Assembly: GCA_019750135.1 (NCBI GenBank)
Contig: JAIEOV010000010.1
Span: 124,001-188,000, forward strand
Length of the DNA: 64,000 bases
Direction of reading: 5' to 3'
From: Reyranella sp.
GTDB taxonomy: Bacteria; Pseudomonadota; Alphaproteobacteria; Reyranellales; Reyranellaceae
A program made the translations under genes and the position numbers. Positions 35,255 through 44,470 of the stretch are shown in pieces; position 1 is the first letter of the stretch; each line of letters opens with the position of its first letter. The notes below the pieces were generated by a model that saw nothing but the letters and a program-made list of their open reading frames with translations, was not told where the DNA came from and searched no databases.

Positions 35255-37645
35255 CTAATGCCCAGTCCCGTCCAGCGCGTCCCGCACGGCGCGCGCGAGA
35301 TCGCTTTTGTGGAAGGGTTTCGTCAGCAGCCTGGCTCCGGAATCGATGCGGTCGTCATGGACGATGTCGTCCCGGCTGTAGCCGGACATGAACAGGACGG
35401 CGATGCCGGGGCTGAGCGCGGTCACGTCGTCGGCGAGCTTCCTGCCGCCCATGCCCGGCATCACGACATCCGTCAGCAGCAGATCGTAGGGCTGCCCGGC
35501 GCCCTTGACGGCGGCGAGGCCAGCCGCGCCGCCGGCGGCGCGGGTCACGGCATAGCCCAGGCTGCGCAGCTGTTCGACGACCGCGTCTCCGACCCGCGCC
35601 TCGTCGTCGACGACCAGGATCCGCTCGCTGCCGCGCGGCAGGACGACCGGCTCGGGTGTGGGCTCATGGTCGGACAAGCCAGCGGCGCGCGGCAAATGGA
35701 TGGTGACGGTGGTGCCGCGGCCGAGCTGGCTCTGGATGCCGATATGCCCGCGCGACTGGGTGATGAAGCCGTGCACCATGCTGAGGCCCAGTCCCGTGCC
35801 CTTGCCGACCTCCTTGGTGGTGAAGAACGGATCAAACACGTGGGGCAGCGTTTCCGGCGCGATGCCCGTGCCGGTATCGGTGACGGCGAGTCGGACGTAG
35901 GCGCCGGCCGGGATGGCGGTGTCCTCGCCGAGCTCGGCATTGGTGGTCTCGATCAGCAGGTGCCCGCCTTCCGGCATGGCGTCGCGTGCATTGAGGCAGA
36001 GATTGACCAGCGCGTTCTCGAACTGGCCACGATCGATCTCCACCGGCCACAGATCGTCGGCCAGCATCGATTCGATCTCGACCTGCGGGCCGAGCGTCCG
36101 CCGCAACAGGCGGCCGACATCGACGACCAGATCGTTGAGATCGACGCGCTGGGGCTTGAGCGGCAGCTTATGCGAGAAGGCGAGCAGGCTGCGCGTCAGG
36201 TCGCTGGCGCGGGTAATCGCCTTGGCGATCTGGGCGATGCGCCGGCGGGCGGACTGGGTGAGCTCGCGGTCCTCCTCCAACGCATCGACGCCGGCCATCA
36301 TGATCATCAGGATGTTGTTGAAGTCGTGGGCGATGCCGCCGGTGAGCTTGCCGACCGCCTCCATCCGGTGCGCCTGGTGGAGCTGCGCCTCGAGCATCTT
36401 GCGGCGTGTGATGTCGATCACGATGCCGCGCACGGCAACGATGTTGCCGTCGCCGTCGCGCACCCCGCGCAGGTAGCGTTCGACGGGAAAAAGCGTGCCG
36501 TCGCGGTGACGGAAGATAGACTCGCTGGGCGGCTGCGCCGCTCCCTCCTCCAGCGCCGCCATCACCGCGCTGCGATCGCCCGGATCGGCGTAGAGCGTGC
36601 GGACGTCGACCCCGCTCAGATCCTCGGTGTCGCCGAAGCCGAACAGGCGGCGCCACGCGGCGTTCGCCATGACGATGCGGCTGTCGGCCGTGGTCTCGAT
36701 GACGCCGACCGGCAGGGTCTCGATCAGGGCATGGTATTTCTGCTCCGAGGCCACCAGCTCCTTGATCACGCGGTTGCGCTCGGTGACGTCGTTCACCGTT
36801 ACCAGGTAGGCCGAGCGGCCGGCGAACTCGATGGGATAGACGATCTGCTCGACTTCCATCGTCGAGCCGTCCTTCTTGCGATGACGCAGCTGCGGCACGG
36901 CATGGGCGGCGTCCAGGGTGAAGCGCCGCCGTTCGGCGATGATGACCGGCAGGTCCTCCGACGGATAGAAGTCGTTGGCGGCCATCGACAGCAGCTCGAG
37001 GCGCGACCAGCCGTATTCGCGGACGACCGTCTCGTTGGCATCGAGCACGTTCAGGGTCTCAAGGTCGATGACGAAGGTCGGGAAGGGACTGGCATCGAAC
37101 AGCCGGCGATAGCGGGCCTGCATGCTCTCGAGCTCGGCCAGCGCGCGGTCGATCACCCTGAGCGGCACGACGCGCAGGATGAAGAATGTCGAGAAGCCCA
37201 GGATGCCGCTCAGCAAGCCGACGAGCGCGGTCTGGGCCAGAAGCCTGCGCAGGCTCGCAGCGGTCTCGATCGAGCCGACGATCGTTCCGGCCACGACCAG
37301 CGGCACGCTGAAGGTCGCGACCGGCGCCGCCGGCGCGGTGCCGGACTCGAACACCACCCTGCCGTCGGCGTCGAAGATGCGCTGGCGCATGGCGCTTTCG
37401 TCGGCCTCGGGCACCTCGATGAGCTGGCCGAGGCGCGGCGTCTGGTACTGCCAGAGCTCGCGATTGGCGTAGATGAATTGGGAAAGCCGGTTGGCCTTGA
37501 GATGAGCGGCGAAGGAAAGCTCGCGGTCGAGCTGGCTATAGACGATGACGAAATAGCCGGCCGGGATGACCAGCGTGACGGCGAGCGCCATGGACAGTCC
37601 CAACCAGGTGACCAGCGAGCGCAGCCTGACGCGCGACGAGGTCAC
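35255..37645 (-). CDS. Membrane hybrid sensor histidine kinase (PAS-PAS-HisKA-HATPase-REC)
   Basis: A 796-residue sensor. Membrane helices are at about 12-36 and 137-160 with a periplasmic loop of about 100 residues between them. Two PAS domains follow (about 178-300 and 302-425, each ending in a DVTERNR/DITRRK tail). The phospho-acceptor is His440 in GGIAHDFNNIL. HATPase boxes are TDTGTGI and FFTTKEVGKGTGLGL. A receiver domain (about 674-790) carries Asp726 in LLLTDVVMPGM. The ATG overlaps the stop of the binding-protein gene by 4 bases, so kinase and binding protein are coupled. No separate DNA-binding regulator is adjacent, so output goes through another protein. Confidence 0.92.
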   Translation of the reverse strand: MTSSRVRLRSLVTWLGLSMALAVTLVIPAGYFVIVYSQLDRELSFAAHLKANRLSQFIYANRELWQYQTPRLGQLIEVPEADESAMRQRIFDADGRVVFESGTAPAAPVATFSVPLVVAGTIVGSIETAASLRRLLAQTALVGLLSGILGFSTFFILRVVPLRVIDRALAELESMQARYRRLFDASPFPTFVIDLETLNVLDANETVVREYGWSRLELLSMAANDFYPSEDLPVIIAERRRFTLDAAHAVPQLRHRKKDGSTMEVEQIVYPIEFAGRSAYLVTVNDVTERNRVIKELVASEQKYHALIETLPVGVIETTADSRIVMANAAWRRLFGFGDTEDLSGVDVRTLYADPGDRSAVMAALEEGAAQPPSESIFRHRDGTLFPVERYLRGVRDGDGNIVAVRGIVIDITRRKMLEAQLHQAHRMEAVGKLTGGIAHDFNNILMIMMAGVDALEEDRELTQSARRRIAQIAKAITRASDLTRSLLAFSHKLPLKPQRVDLNDLVVDVGRLLRRTLGPQVEIESMLADDLWPVEIDRGQFENALVNLCLNARDAMPEGGHLLIETTNAELGEDTAIPAGAYVRLAVTDTGTGIAPETLPHVFDPFFTTKEVGKGTGLGLSMVHGFITQSRGHIGIQSQLGRGTTVTIHLPRAAGLSDHEPTPEPVVLPRGSERILVVDDEARVGDAVVEQLRSLGYAVTRAAGGAAGLAAVKGAGQPYDLLLTDVVMPGMGGRKLADDVTALSPGIAVLFMSGYSRDDIVHDDRIDSGARLLTKPFHKSDLARAVRDALDGTGH

Positions 37646-38457
37646 CGCGCACCGGCGATCAATCCAAGATCGTTGAGCCTCGCTTGCGTCTCGGGCCTGG
37701 CAAGGAAGTCGAGGAACGCCTTGGCCTCGTCGCTGGGGTCCGGCGGCGCCACGAGATAGAGCAGCTTCACGTAGGGGTACGAGCCGTCGACATAGGCCTG
37801 CATCGAGGGCCGGACGCCATCGATGGCGACAAAGCGAAGATTGCGGCCTTCAGCCTTGACCTGGGCGAGGGTGGCGGCGACCAGCGAGCCCGTGGTCCGC
37901 TCGGCGGCGTCGGCGTTGTCCTGGTCGGTGGCGGCGACCGAGATGTCGCGACGCCTGCGCAGCTGCGCCGTGGCGCCGGCCATGCCGGGAAAGAAGCCGG
38001 CCAGCAGCTCGTTGTCGGTCTCGTCGATGGGCCGCAACACGAACAGCAAGGGCATGCCGTCGGGCCATGTCGGATTGGCGGTCTGATGCAGTCCGACGAT
38101 GTCGGTTTTGCGAAGGTTGTCGGGACCCGCCCGCGACGTGACGAAGCCGAACGGTGTGCGCAGGTGGCCGGACACCTGCAGGCCGCGCGCCTTCTCCCGG
38201 TCACGCAGCTCACGACCGCCGATCGCCAGGCCGAGCTTGCCGTCCATCAGGGCGTTGTTGGCGCCGGTGGTTCCGAGGCTCGGCAAGACGACGACGGTGA
38301 TGCCGGTCTCCGCCGCGAAGGCGGGCGCGAGCTGGCGCATCGCCTCGGTGACGGCGCCCGTGCCGCCGATCTTGAGTTCCTGGGCGAAGGCCGGTAGCGC
38401 CATCAAAAAAGCGATGGAGCCCACCAGGACCGTTATTGGACGGAAGCGGAGCCTCAT
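37642..38457 (-). CDS. PstS-like periplasmic binding protein, probable sensor partner
   Basis: A 271-residue exported protein. A signal peptide (1-25, ending ALPAFAQ) is followed by LKIGGTGAVTEAMRQLAPAF, then GTTGANNALMDGKLGLAIGG and a C-terminal YPYVKLLYLVAPPDPSDEAKAFLDFLA. This is the PstS-type phosphate-binding-protein-like fold, shorter than PstS (about 320). Ligand residues cannot be assigned with confidence. No permease or ATPase is near; instead its stop overlaps the start of the hybrid kinase, so it probably supplies ligand information to that sensor. The open frame upstream of ATG 38457 is spurious. Confidence 0.8.
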   Translation of the reverse strand: MRLRFRPITVLVGSIAFLMALPAFAQELKIGGTGAVTEAMRQLAPAFAAETGITVVVLPSLGTTGANNALMDGKLGLAIGGRELRDREKARGLQVSGHLRTPFGFVTSRAGPDNLRKTDIVGLHQTANPTWPDGMPLLFVLRPIDETDNELLAGFFPGMAGATAQLRRRRDISVAATDQDNADAAERTTGSLVAATLAQVKAEGRNLRFVAIDGVRPSMQAYVDGSYPYVKLLYLVAPPDPSDEAKAFLDFLARPETQARLNDLGLIAGAR

Positions 38458-38539
38458 GGCCGGCCTTTCTTCGACGGCAAGGAAGTGTCGCATTTTGGCC
38501 GGGGCGATAAGCCGAAACGCATCCAAAATGGACCGATCT

Positions 38540-38908
38540 CTAGCGATTGATTTCCCGCAACCACCGGCGGGCGTCGTGCAGGCTGCGGAAAAGCTTGACC
38601 GGCCGATCCGCCTTGGTGGCGTCGGCGAACAGGTCGGCAAATCCCTCGCGCTCGGGATGGATGACGAAGGCGATCGGGCCGCGCGCGGCCGCCCCCTTCT
38701 CCACCCGCAGCATGACGGCCATGGCGTCGACCTGCTCGCGATCCATCTCGATGCTGGAGCCCGAGACGTCGATGATCTTGCTGAAATGCCGGACGTCATT
38801 CTCGACCATCTGCCTGACCAGGTCGCGCACTTCGTCGGGCGTGATCTGGCCACGCGCCACGATCACGAGCAGGCGGTTCAGCCGGGAGATTTCCAGATGG
38901 ATCGGCAT
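38540..38908 (-). CDS. SpoIIAA-like (STAS-fold) small protein
   Basis: A 122-residue protein resembling the SpoIIAA-like/DUF3478 group. LLVIVARGQITPDEVRDLVRQM, KIIDVSGSSIEM and FRSLHDARRWLREI fit the alternating strand-helix STAS layout. The conserved serine of true anti-anti-sigma factors may be one of SGSS, but this is not certain. It is cytoplasmic. It lies 82 bases upstream of the binding protein, on the same strand. Confidence 0.72.
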   Translation of the reverse strand: MPIHLEISRLNRLLVIVARGQITPDEVRDLVRQMVENDVRHFSKIIDVSGSSIEMDREQVDAMAVMLRVEKGAAARGPIAFVIHPEREGFADLFADATKADRPVKLFRSLHDARRWLREINR

Positions 38909-38959
38909 GCGGCAGCGGCGATGGGCAGGGGCCCGAACGCCGCCCCGAACGGAGGCATG

Positions 38960-39652
38960 CTACACCGCGCGCCGCAGGCGCAGGAAGGTCGGCGTGCCCG
39001 CGATCTTCTTCTTCTCGTAGCGGGTCGCCGGCCAGTCGGCGGGCCGGCCGCGCCAGTCGGCAGGACCTTCGGCCAGCCAGTCGAAAGCCGGATGGGTGCA
39101 GGCATGCTCGACCATCCACGGCAGGTAGCTCGGATCGTCGGTGGCGAGCCTGAGTTCGGCGCCCGGAACCATCAGCTCGGCCAGGCGATCGAGCGTTGCG
39201 CGCTGTACGAAACGCCGCTTGTGATGCCGCACTTTGGGCCACGGATCGGGAAACAGCACGAAGGCGCGCGACAGCGAGCGCTCGGGCAGCGCCGCCATCA
39301 GCAGGCGCGCATCGTCGGTCAGCAGCCTGACGTTGCCGACGCCCGTGCGTTCGATATGGGCGAGGCACTTGGCGACGCCGTTGAGATAAGGCTCGCAGCC
39401 GATCAGGCCGACGTCGGGGTGCTGCTCGGCCTGCCACACCAGATGCTCGCCCGCGCCGAAGCCGACCTCGAGCCACACGCCGCCTGGCGGCAGGCGGCCG
39501 CCGAACAGCTTTGCGAGATCGATCTTGCCGGGCGCGGCCGGCAGGCTGAGGGCGAGGCGAGGCAAAAGCGTGTCGAGCAGCGACTGCTGCCCGGCGCGCA
39601 ACTTCTTGCCCCGACGACGACCGTAGAGCGTGCGTCGACGGGTTTCTTCCAT
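38960..39652 (-). CDS. trmB: tRNA (guanine-N7-)-methyltransferase TrmB
   Basis: A 230-residue SAM-dependent enzyme methylating G46 of tRNA. WLEVGFGAGEHLVWQA is the SAM-binding motif I, IGCEPYLNGVAKCL motif II, and FVLFPDPWPKVRHHKRRFVQ the catalytic block. TRYEKKKIAGTPTFLRL at the C-terminus is typical. It lies 7 bases downstream of the ThDP enzyme gene, probably cotranscribed. Confidence 0.95.
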   Translation of the reverse strand: MEETRRRTLYGRRRGKKLRAGQQSLLDTLLPRLALSLPAAPGKIDLAKLFGGRLPPGGVWLEVGFGAGEHLVWQAEQHPDVGLIGCEPYLNGVAKCLAHIERTGVGNVRLLTDDARLLMAALPERSLSRAFVLFPDPWPKVRHHKRRFVQRATLDRLAELMVPGAELRLATDDPSYLPWMVEHACTHPAFDWLAEGPADWRGRPADWPATRYEKKKIAGTPTFLRLRRAV

Positions 39653-39659
39653 GGACGCC

Positions 39660-41204
39660 TTACATCACCACGTCGATCAGGTACGGACCCTTGTGCGACA
39701 TGGCGTAGGTGAGCTGCTTGGTCAGCTCCTCGAGGTCGTGCGCCTTGGCGCCGGGCACGCCCATGCCCTTGGCCAGCAGGGTGAACTCGAGCGTCGGGCG
39801 GTCGAGGGTCAGCATGTCGATGGCACGCGGGCCGGGATTGGCCGCGCCGACATCGGCAAGCTGGCTGTACAGGATCTTGTAGTTGCGGTTGGAGAAGATC
39901 AGCACGCAGACATCGAGGTTCTCGCGCGCCATCGTCCATAGCGCCTGGATCGTGTACATCGACGAACCGTCGCCGATCATGCAGATGACCTTGCGGTCCG
40001 GGCAGGCAACCGCAGCACCCACCGCGACCGGCGCGCCGAAGCCGATCGAGCCGCCCATGTTGTTCAGCCAGTCGTGCGGCGGAGCGCCGGCGCTGAACGG
40101 GAAGAAGCCGCGGCCGGTCGTCACCGACTCGTCGATGACGATGGCGCCTTCCGGCATGGTGGCGCCCAACGCCTGGCCGAGGCCGTCGAGCGTGAACTTG
40201 CCGGTCGGACGGTCGGGCCGCTTGGGCTGCGCCACGGCGGGCTTCTCGTTCATCGCATCGAGCTCGGCCGCCAGCGCTTCCAGCGAGCCGATCGGATCGC
40301 CTTCGACCGGGCAGAGCGTGGTGACCTCGCAGCCTTCGGGCACCAGCACCGACGGCTTGCCGGGATAGGCGAAGAACGCGGCCGGCGCCTTGGCGCCGCA
40401 CAGCACCATGTGCTTGGTTCCCTTCAACTGCTCCTGCGCCGTCTCGACGACGAAGTGCAGGCGCAGCACCGGCACGCGACCGGCGCCGCGCTCGATGCGC
40501 GCCGTGCCGCCGGCCGCCTGCACCTTGCAGCCGGTCTTGGCGGCGATCTTGCCGGCGAGCTCGAGGCCGCGGGCGCGCAGCGCGCGGCCGCCGATGAACA
40601 GCATCGCCGACTGGCCGCTCTTCAGCGCCTTGGCGGCAGCGACAACCTCTTCGTTGGCGGGCTTCTGAGGCAGCGGCGTCTCGGGCGTGTCGGCGACGCC
40701 GTCGGCCTCGGTCCACGCCGTGTCGGCCGGCAGGATCAGGGTCGCGATCTGGCCCGGCGCCACGCGCGCGGCCTGGATGGCGGCGGCGCCGTCGGTCGCC
40801 ACGGTCTTGGATGTCGGCGAGGTCTTCACCCAATGCGAGAACGGACGGGCGATGCCTTCGATGTCGGCGGTGAGCGGCGTGTCGTACTTGATGTGATAGA
40901 GCGCGTGCTCGCCCACGATGTTGACGATGCCGGAGCCCGCCTTCTTGGCGTTGTGCAGGTTGGCCGCCGCGTTGGCCAGGCCGGGACCGAGATGCAGCAG
41001 GGTCGAGGCCGGCTTGTCGGTCATGCGGTAGTAGCCGTCGGCCGCACCGCTGCATACGCCCTCGAAGAGACCGAGCACGCAGCGCATGCCCTCGACGCGA
41101 TCGAGCGCGCCGACGAAATGCATCTCCGAGGTGCCGGGATTGGCGAAGCAGACTTCGACCCCGCCCTTGACCAAGGTGCGAACCAGACTCTCTGCTCCGT
41201 TCAT
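39660..41204 (-). CDS. Thiamine diphosphate-dependent enzyme (acetolactate synthase large-subunit-like)
   Basis: A 514-residue ThDP enzyme. The Glu in GLFEGVCSGAADGYYR activates the cofactor. The C-terminal GDGSSMYTIQALWTM then FSNRNY is the ThDP/Mg motif, and the middle domain has MVLCGAKAPAAFFAYPGKPS. Members of this group include benzoylformate decarboxylase and oxalyl-CoA decarboxylase relatives, and no ilvN neighbour is present, so acetolactate synthesis is not implied. ATG at 41204 (MNGAESLVRTLV) is preferred over 41252. The true substrate is unknown. Confidence 0.83.
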   Translation of the reverse strand: MNGAESLVRTLVKGGVEVCFANPGTSEMHFVGALDRVEGMRCVLGLFEGVCSGAADGYYRMTDKPASTLLHLGPGLANAAANLHNAKKAGSGIVNIVGEHALYHIKYDTPLTADIEGIARPFSHWVKTSPTSKTVATDGAAAIQAARVAPGQIATLILPADTAWTEADGVADTPETPLPQKPANEEVVAAAKALKSGQSAMLFIGGRALRARGLELAGKIAAKTGCKVQAAGGTARIERGAGRVPVLRLHFVVETAQEQLKGTKHMVLCGAKAPAAFFAYPGKPSVLVPEGCEVTTLCPVEGDPIGSLEALAAELDAMNEKPAVAQPKRPDRPTGKFTLDGLGQALGATMPEGAIVIDESVTTGRGFFPFSAGAPPHDWLNNMGGSIGFGAPVAVGAAVACPDRKVICMIGDGSSMYTIQALWTMARENLDVCVLIFSNRNYKILYSQLADVGAANPGPRAIDMLTLDRPTLEFTLLAKGMGVPGAKAHDLEELTKQLTYAMSHKGPYLIDVVM

Positions 41205-41313
41205 CTGCGGCCCCAACTGCAAGAAATGATAGGCAGGGGGATAACATGCCACGATGCCAGGGCGAAGCCGGTTCGGCCGGCTGGCGGTTTCGCGGAACGG
41301 GCCGGCCGCCCTG

Positions 41314-42513
41314 TTACGAAGCCCCTTCGACGGCCGGAGTCACCAGCGGTCGTTGAACGCCGAGGAGCCGATCGGCGCGGGCGCGGATCCATTGCCGACC
41401 CGGGACTTCGACCAGCCTGTAGACTCCCGTCGCAAAGATAACGGCAAGGCCGATCGACGACACGAAATTGACGGCATGGAACGCTGCAGCCTGCGTGCTG
41501 TAGACGTCGAAGGACCGGCCGTGGAGAGCCAATGGCGGGATGATCGGGTGGAACAGGTACAGCGAGTAGGAGATCATCCCGACATAGACGATCGCACGCC
41601 CCGACAGCAGGCGATTGGCAATGCTCTCGGACCTCGCGCCGATCAACAGGCCGACGGCTGCGACGGCGCTGGGCAGGGCGTCGTTCGAGTGATCGAGCCG
41701 GCCCGCTATCGCCAGGGCCTGGACTGTCACCAGCCCGATCAGGCCAAGTTCGCTGGCGAGCCTTGCCACAGTCGATGGCAGCGGCAGGAGCGACACCCTG
41801 TAGGCAGCAACGCCAAGGATGAACTGAAGGGCGACCGTATAGGGCGAGAAGTGGAACAGCCACAGATACCAATCGCCATCGCTCCACCCTGCCGGCATGA
41901 GCGCCTGGCGATACGTCCAGGCTGCGTCCACCAACAGCCATACGGCATAGAAGCCGGCAACGCCGAGAACGAGGCTCCTGAAGCGCCATGCCGGCAGCAG
42001 GGCGACGACGATCGCCCCCAACCCGAACGCAAGGTAGAGGGCACACTCGACGCTCAAGCTCCACGACACATGAAAATGGGCGTTGGAGACCAGGTCGCCG
42101 CCATACTTCACCGGCATCCACGACTGCCAGAGCAGGAGGTGGGGCAGAACGTAGCTCTGGGCCGCCGGGTCCGAGAGATCCTGAATGTCCGGCCAGGTCA
42201 GGATCGCGATCAGGACGAAGAGAAGATAGGCAGGGTAGAGACGGGCAAACCGGTAGAAGAACAGCCGGATGAGGTTGAACGCGGGTCGCTCGCGCCAATC
42301 CCAGTGGCTGTAGCTCAGGGCGATGACGTAGCCGCTCAGCGTGAAGAAGATCGCCATGCCGATGTCGGCCGCCCCTGCCCAGGGCATGTCCGGCAACGCC
42401 CCCTGCGACGTGACCTTGGTCCAGCTCCAGTAGTGGGCAATGACGACCAGGAGTGCCGCAACGCCTCGCAGACCGGTCAGTGACTGGATTTCCTCACGCT
42501 TTGCAGGCGCCAT
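41314..42513 (-). CDS. Acyltransferase-3 family membrane protein (OafA/YrhL-like)
   Basis: A 399-residue polytopic protein with about ten membrane helices. IQSLTGLRGVAALLVVIAHYW near the N-terminus is the family opening, with the His of VIAHYW. SGYVIALSY and RFARLYPAYLLFV follow. It probably O-acylates an envelope polysaccharide or lipid. ATG at 42513 is chosen; a GTG at 42525 would add four residues. No glycan genes are adjacent, so its substrate is unknown. Confidence 0.87.
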   Translation of the reverse strand: MAPAKREEIQSLTGLRGVAALLVVIAHYWSWTKVTSQGALPDMPWAGAADIGMAIFFTLSGYVIALSYSHWDWRERPAFNLIRLFFYRFARLYPAYLLFVLIAILTWPDIQDLSDPAAQSYVLPHLLLWQSWMPVKYGGDLVSNAHFHVSWSLSVECALYLAFGLGAIVVALLPAWRFRSLVLGVAGFYAVWLLVDAAWTYRQALMPAGWSDGDWYLWLFHFSPYTVALQFILGVAAYRVSLLPLPSTVARLASELGLIGLVTVQALAIAGRLDHSNDALPSAVAAVGLLIGARSESIANRLLSGRAIVYVGMISYSLYLFHPIIPPLALHGRSFDVYSTQAAAFHAVNFVSSIGLAVIFATGVYRLVEVPGRQWIRARADRLLGVQRPLVTPAVEGAS

Positions 42514-42579
42514 GGCCGGCGACACTAATTCATTGGCACCTGGTGTGAAACCGTCCTGTCACCGGCCAGTCGGGCAGCT

Positions 42580-42660
42580 ACAAAAGGTGCGTTCGCCCTT
42601 TATTCCCAAAAGATTATTCAGTATACTTGAACCAATATTTCAGTTGTTAAGAACGAAAGA
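42580..42660 (+). promoter_or_regulatory. A+T-rich upstream region with a possible promoter
   Basis: This stretch is clearly poorer in G+C than its surroundings. A TATACT at about 42619-42624, with a weak TTTATT 17 bases upstream, resembles sigma-70 elements, and a second TTGAAC begins right after it. Assignment is tentative. Confidence 0.35.
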
Positions 42661-42672
42661 CTTTTGAAACCC

Positions 42673-43113
42673 ATGAGCCACTCGGTCCCCTCCGACAGCT
42701 CGGCCATCGATGCCACCTTTTTAGTCGGTGTCGATCTGGTCGAATTCGATCGCCGCGAACTTCCGATCTATGCCAGCCCGCAGTCGCCCTGGACGGATGC
42801 CTGCCACGACGAGGCGCCTGCCTACGGCGCGCCGGTCGACCGCGTGTTCGGCGAGCCGGGCAACATCCACATCGACGGCGCTCCCGGCAGCGACGATCAG
42901 CTGGCCGCCATCGCCGCTGACGATCCGCTGGTCGCACTGGCGACCCTGGCCGACGGCCTCGCCGCCACGAGTAGCGACGTTGCGGGCAGCGAGGTCGCGG
43001 CGCCCGAGCTCGCGACGTCCTTCGGCGCCGATGCCCACGCCGTCGTCCATCTGCACGATGGCTCCGGCTGGGACATCACCGGCATCGACGCGATCTTCGA
43101 CTATCACGCTTGA
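42673..43113 (+). CDS. Acidic hypothetical protein
   Basis: A 146-residue protein I do not recognise. It is strongly acidic and has almost no lysine. It consists of an N-terminal FLVGVDLVEFDRRELPIYAS segment and a middle rich in Ala/Asp (SDDQLAAIAADDPLVALATL). The end is VVHLHDGSGWDITGIDAIFDYHA. No signal peptide or membrane helix is seen. A TTG at 42664 would add three residues. It is followed directly by a perfect 59-base palindrome and preceded by an A+T-rich stretch. Confidence 0.6.
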   Translation: MSHSVPSDSSAIDATFLVGVDLVEFDRRELPIYASPQSPWTDACHDEAPAYGAPVDRVFGEPGNIHIDGAPGSDDQLAAIAADDPLVALATLADGLAATSSDVAGSEVAAPELATSFGADAHAVVHLHDGSGWDITGIDAIFDYHA

Positions 43114-43114
43114 T

Positions 43115-43173
43115 GGGAGCGCGGGCCTCTGGCCCGCATCATGATCATGAGCGGGCCAGAGGCCCGCGCTCCC
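43115..43173. repeat. Perfect 23-bp inverted repeat forming a near-perfect 59-base palindrome
   Basis: Arms 43115-43137 and 43151-43173 are perfect reverse complements (arm starts GGGAGCGCGGGCCTCTGG). The 13-base loop is itself palindromic around TCATGATCATGA. It separates convergent genes and may end both, without a T-run. Confidence 0.85.
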
Positions 43174-43175
43174 AA

Positions 43176-44369
43176 TTACACCGCGTCGCCCAGTTCGAGC
43201 TGCACCAGGTTGACCCAGTAGGCCGCACCCGTGGTCAGGATGCGGTCGTTGAAGTCGTAGAGCGGCGAATGGACGTTGTGGCAGCCGCCTTCGTCCGCCC
43301 CGCCATTGCCGATCATGATGTAGGCGCCCGGCTTCTTCTCCAGCATGAAGGCGAAGTCCTCGGCGCCCGAGATGCGCGGCGTGTTGGGATCGACGTTCTC
43401 GCGACCCACCGTCAGCGCCGCGGCCTCGACCGCCAGTGACGTCTGCTCGACGCTGTTGACCAGCGCGGGATAGCGCCGGTGATACTTGCTCTCCGCCGTG
43501 CAGCCGCCGGCCTGGGCAATGCCGGCGGCGACATCGGCCAGGCGCCGCTCCAGGAGATCGCGCACGTCGGCCGAGAAGCTGCGCGCCGTGCCCTTGATCA
43601 GCACCTCGGACGGAATGACGTTGGGCGAGCCCGGCGTGCCGGCCGCAATATGGCCCACGCTCAGCACGGCCGGTTGGCTCGGCGGCACGTTGCGACCGAC
43701 GATGCCCTGCACCGCGACAATGAACTGGCCCGCGACATAGGTCGGATCGGTGCCGCGATCGGGCATGGCACCATGGCCACCGGTACCCTTGAAGGTGACC
43801 TCCCAGCTGTCGGACGAAGCCAGCATGGCGCCGGCGCGGATGGCGAAGGTGCCGCGCGCGATGCCCGGCATGTTGTGCATGCCGTAGACGGTGTCGCAGT
43901 TGAACTTGTCGAACAGGCCTTCCTCGATCATCACGCGCGCGCCGCCGAGTCCTTCCTCGGCCGGCTGGAAGATGAAGTGGACGGTGCCGGCGAAGTCCGG
44001 CGCGGCGGCGAGATGCTTCGCCGCGCCCAGAAGCATGGTGGTGTGCCCGTCATGGCCGCAGGCATGCATCTTGTTGGCATGCACCGAGGCGTAGTCGAAG
44101 TCGTTCTTCTCCTGCAGGTGCAGCGCATCCATGTCGGCGCGCAGACCGATCGTCTTCTGGCCCGGCCGCTTGCCCTTCAAGGTGCCGACCACGCCGGTGG
44201 TGGCGAGCCCGCGATGGATCTCGATGCCCCACGACTGCAGCTTGTCGGCGACGATCTGCGCGGTGCGCTGCTCCTCGAAGGCGGTTTCAGGATGGCGATG
44301 GATGTCGCGTCGGATGGCGGTGAGCTCAGCCTCGGCGGCGGCGAACATGTCGGGCGTGAAACGGGTCAT
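43176..44369 (-). CDS. M20-family amidohydrolase (hippurate-hydrolase-like)
   Basis: A 397-residue dizinc hydrolase. RRDIHRHPETAFEE near the N-terminus, ACGHDGHTTMLLGAA and FQPAEEGLGGARVMIEEG are the metal and catalytic motifs. SGAEDFAFMLEKKPGAYIMIGNG and a late HxPxYDFND segment (HSPLYDFND) supply the last ligand. It would hydrolyse N-acyl or amidated amino acids. It is divergent from the small 94-residue gene at 44471. Confidence 0.92.
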   Translation of the reverse strand: MTRFTPDMFAAAEAELTAIRRDIHRHPETAFEEQRTAQIVADKLQSWGIEIHRGLATTGVVGTLKGKRPGQKTIGLRADMDALHLQEKNDFDYASVHANKMHACGHDGHTTMLLGAAKHLAAAPDFAGTVHFIFQPAEEGLGGARVMIEEGLFDKFNCDTVYGMHNMPGIARGTFAIRAGAMLASSDSWEVTFKGTGGHGAMPDRGTDPTYVAGQFIVAVQGIVGRNVPPSQPAVLSVGHIAAGTPGSPNVIPSEVLIKGTARSFSADVRDLLERRLADVAAGIAQAGGCTAESKYHRRYPALVNSVEQTSLAVEAAALTVGRENVDPNTPRISGAEDFAFMLEKKPGAYIMIGNGGADEGGCHNVHSPLYDFNDRILTTGAAYWVNLVQLELGDAV

Positions 44370-44470
44370 GGGGATCCTTGTGTTCGGCCGGGAGATTAAC
44401 CGCCGCCTTACCGCTTCGCCATGCTAGGTTGCCCGCCGGTCCGTCGTGGGTCGCAGGAAGGGAACTTCGC

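Noticed and set aside
34841..37759. 972-codon plus-strand frame opposite the hybrid kinase
   Set aside because: Antisense artefact of a high-GC gene whose kinase motifs are all on the minus strand.
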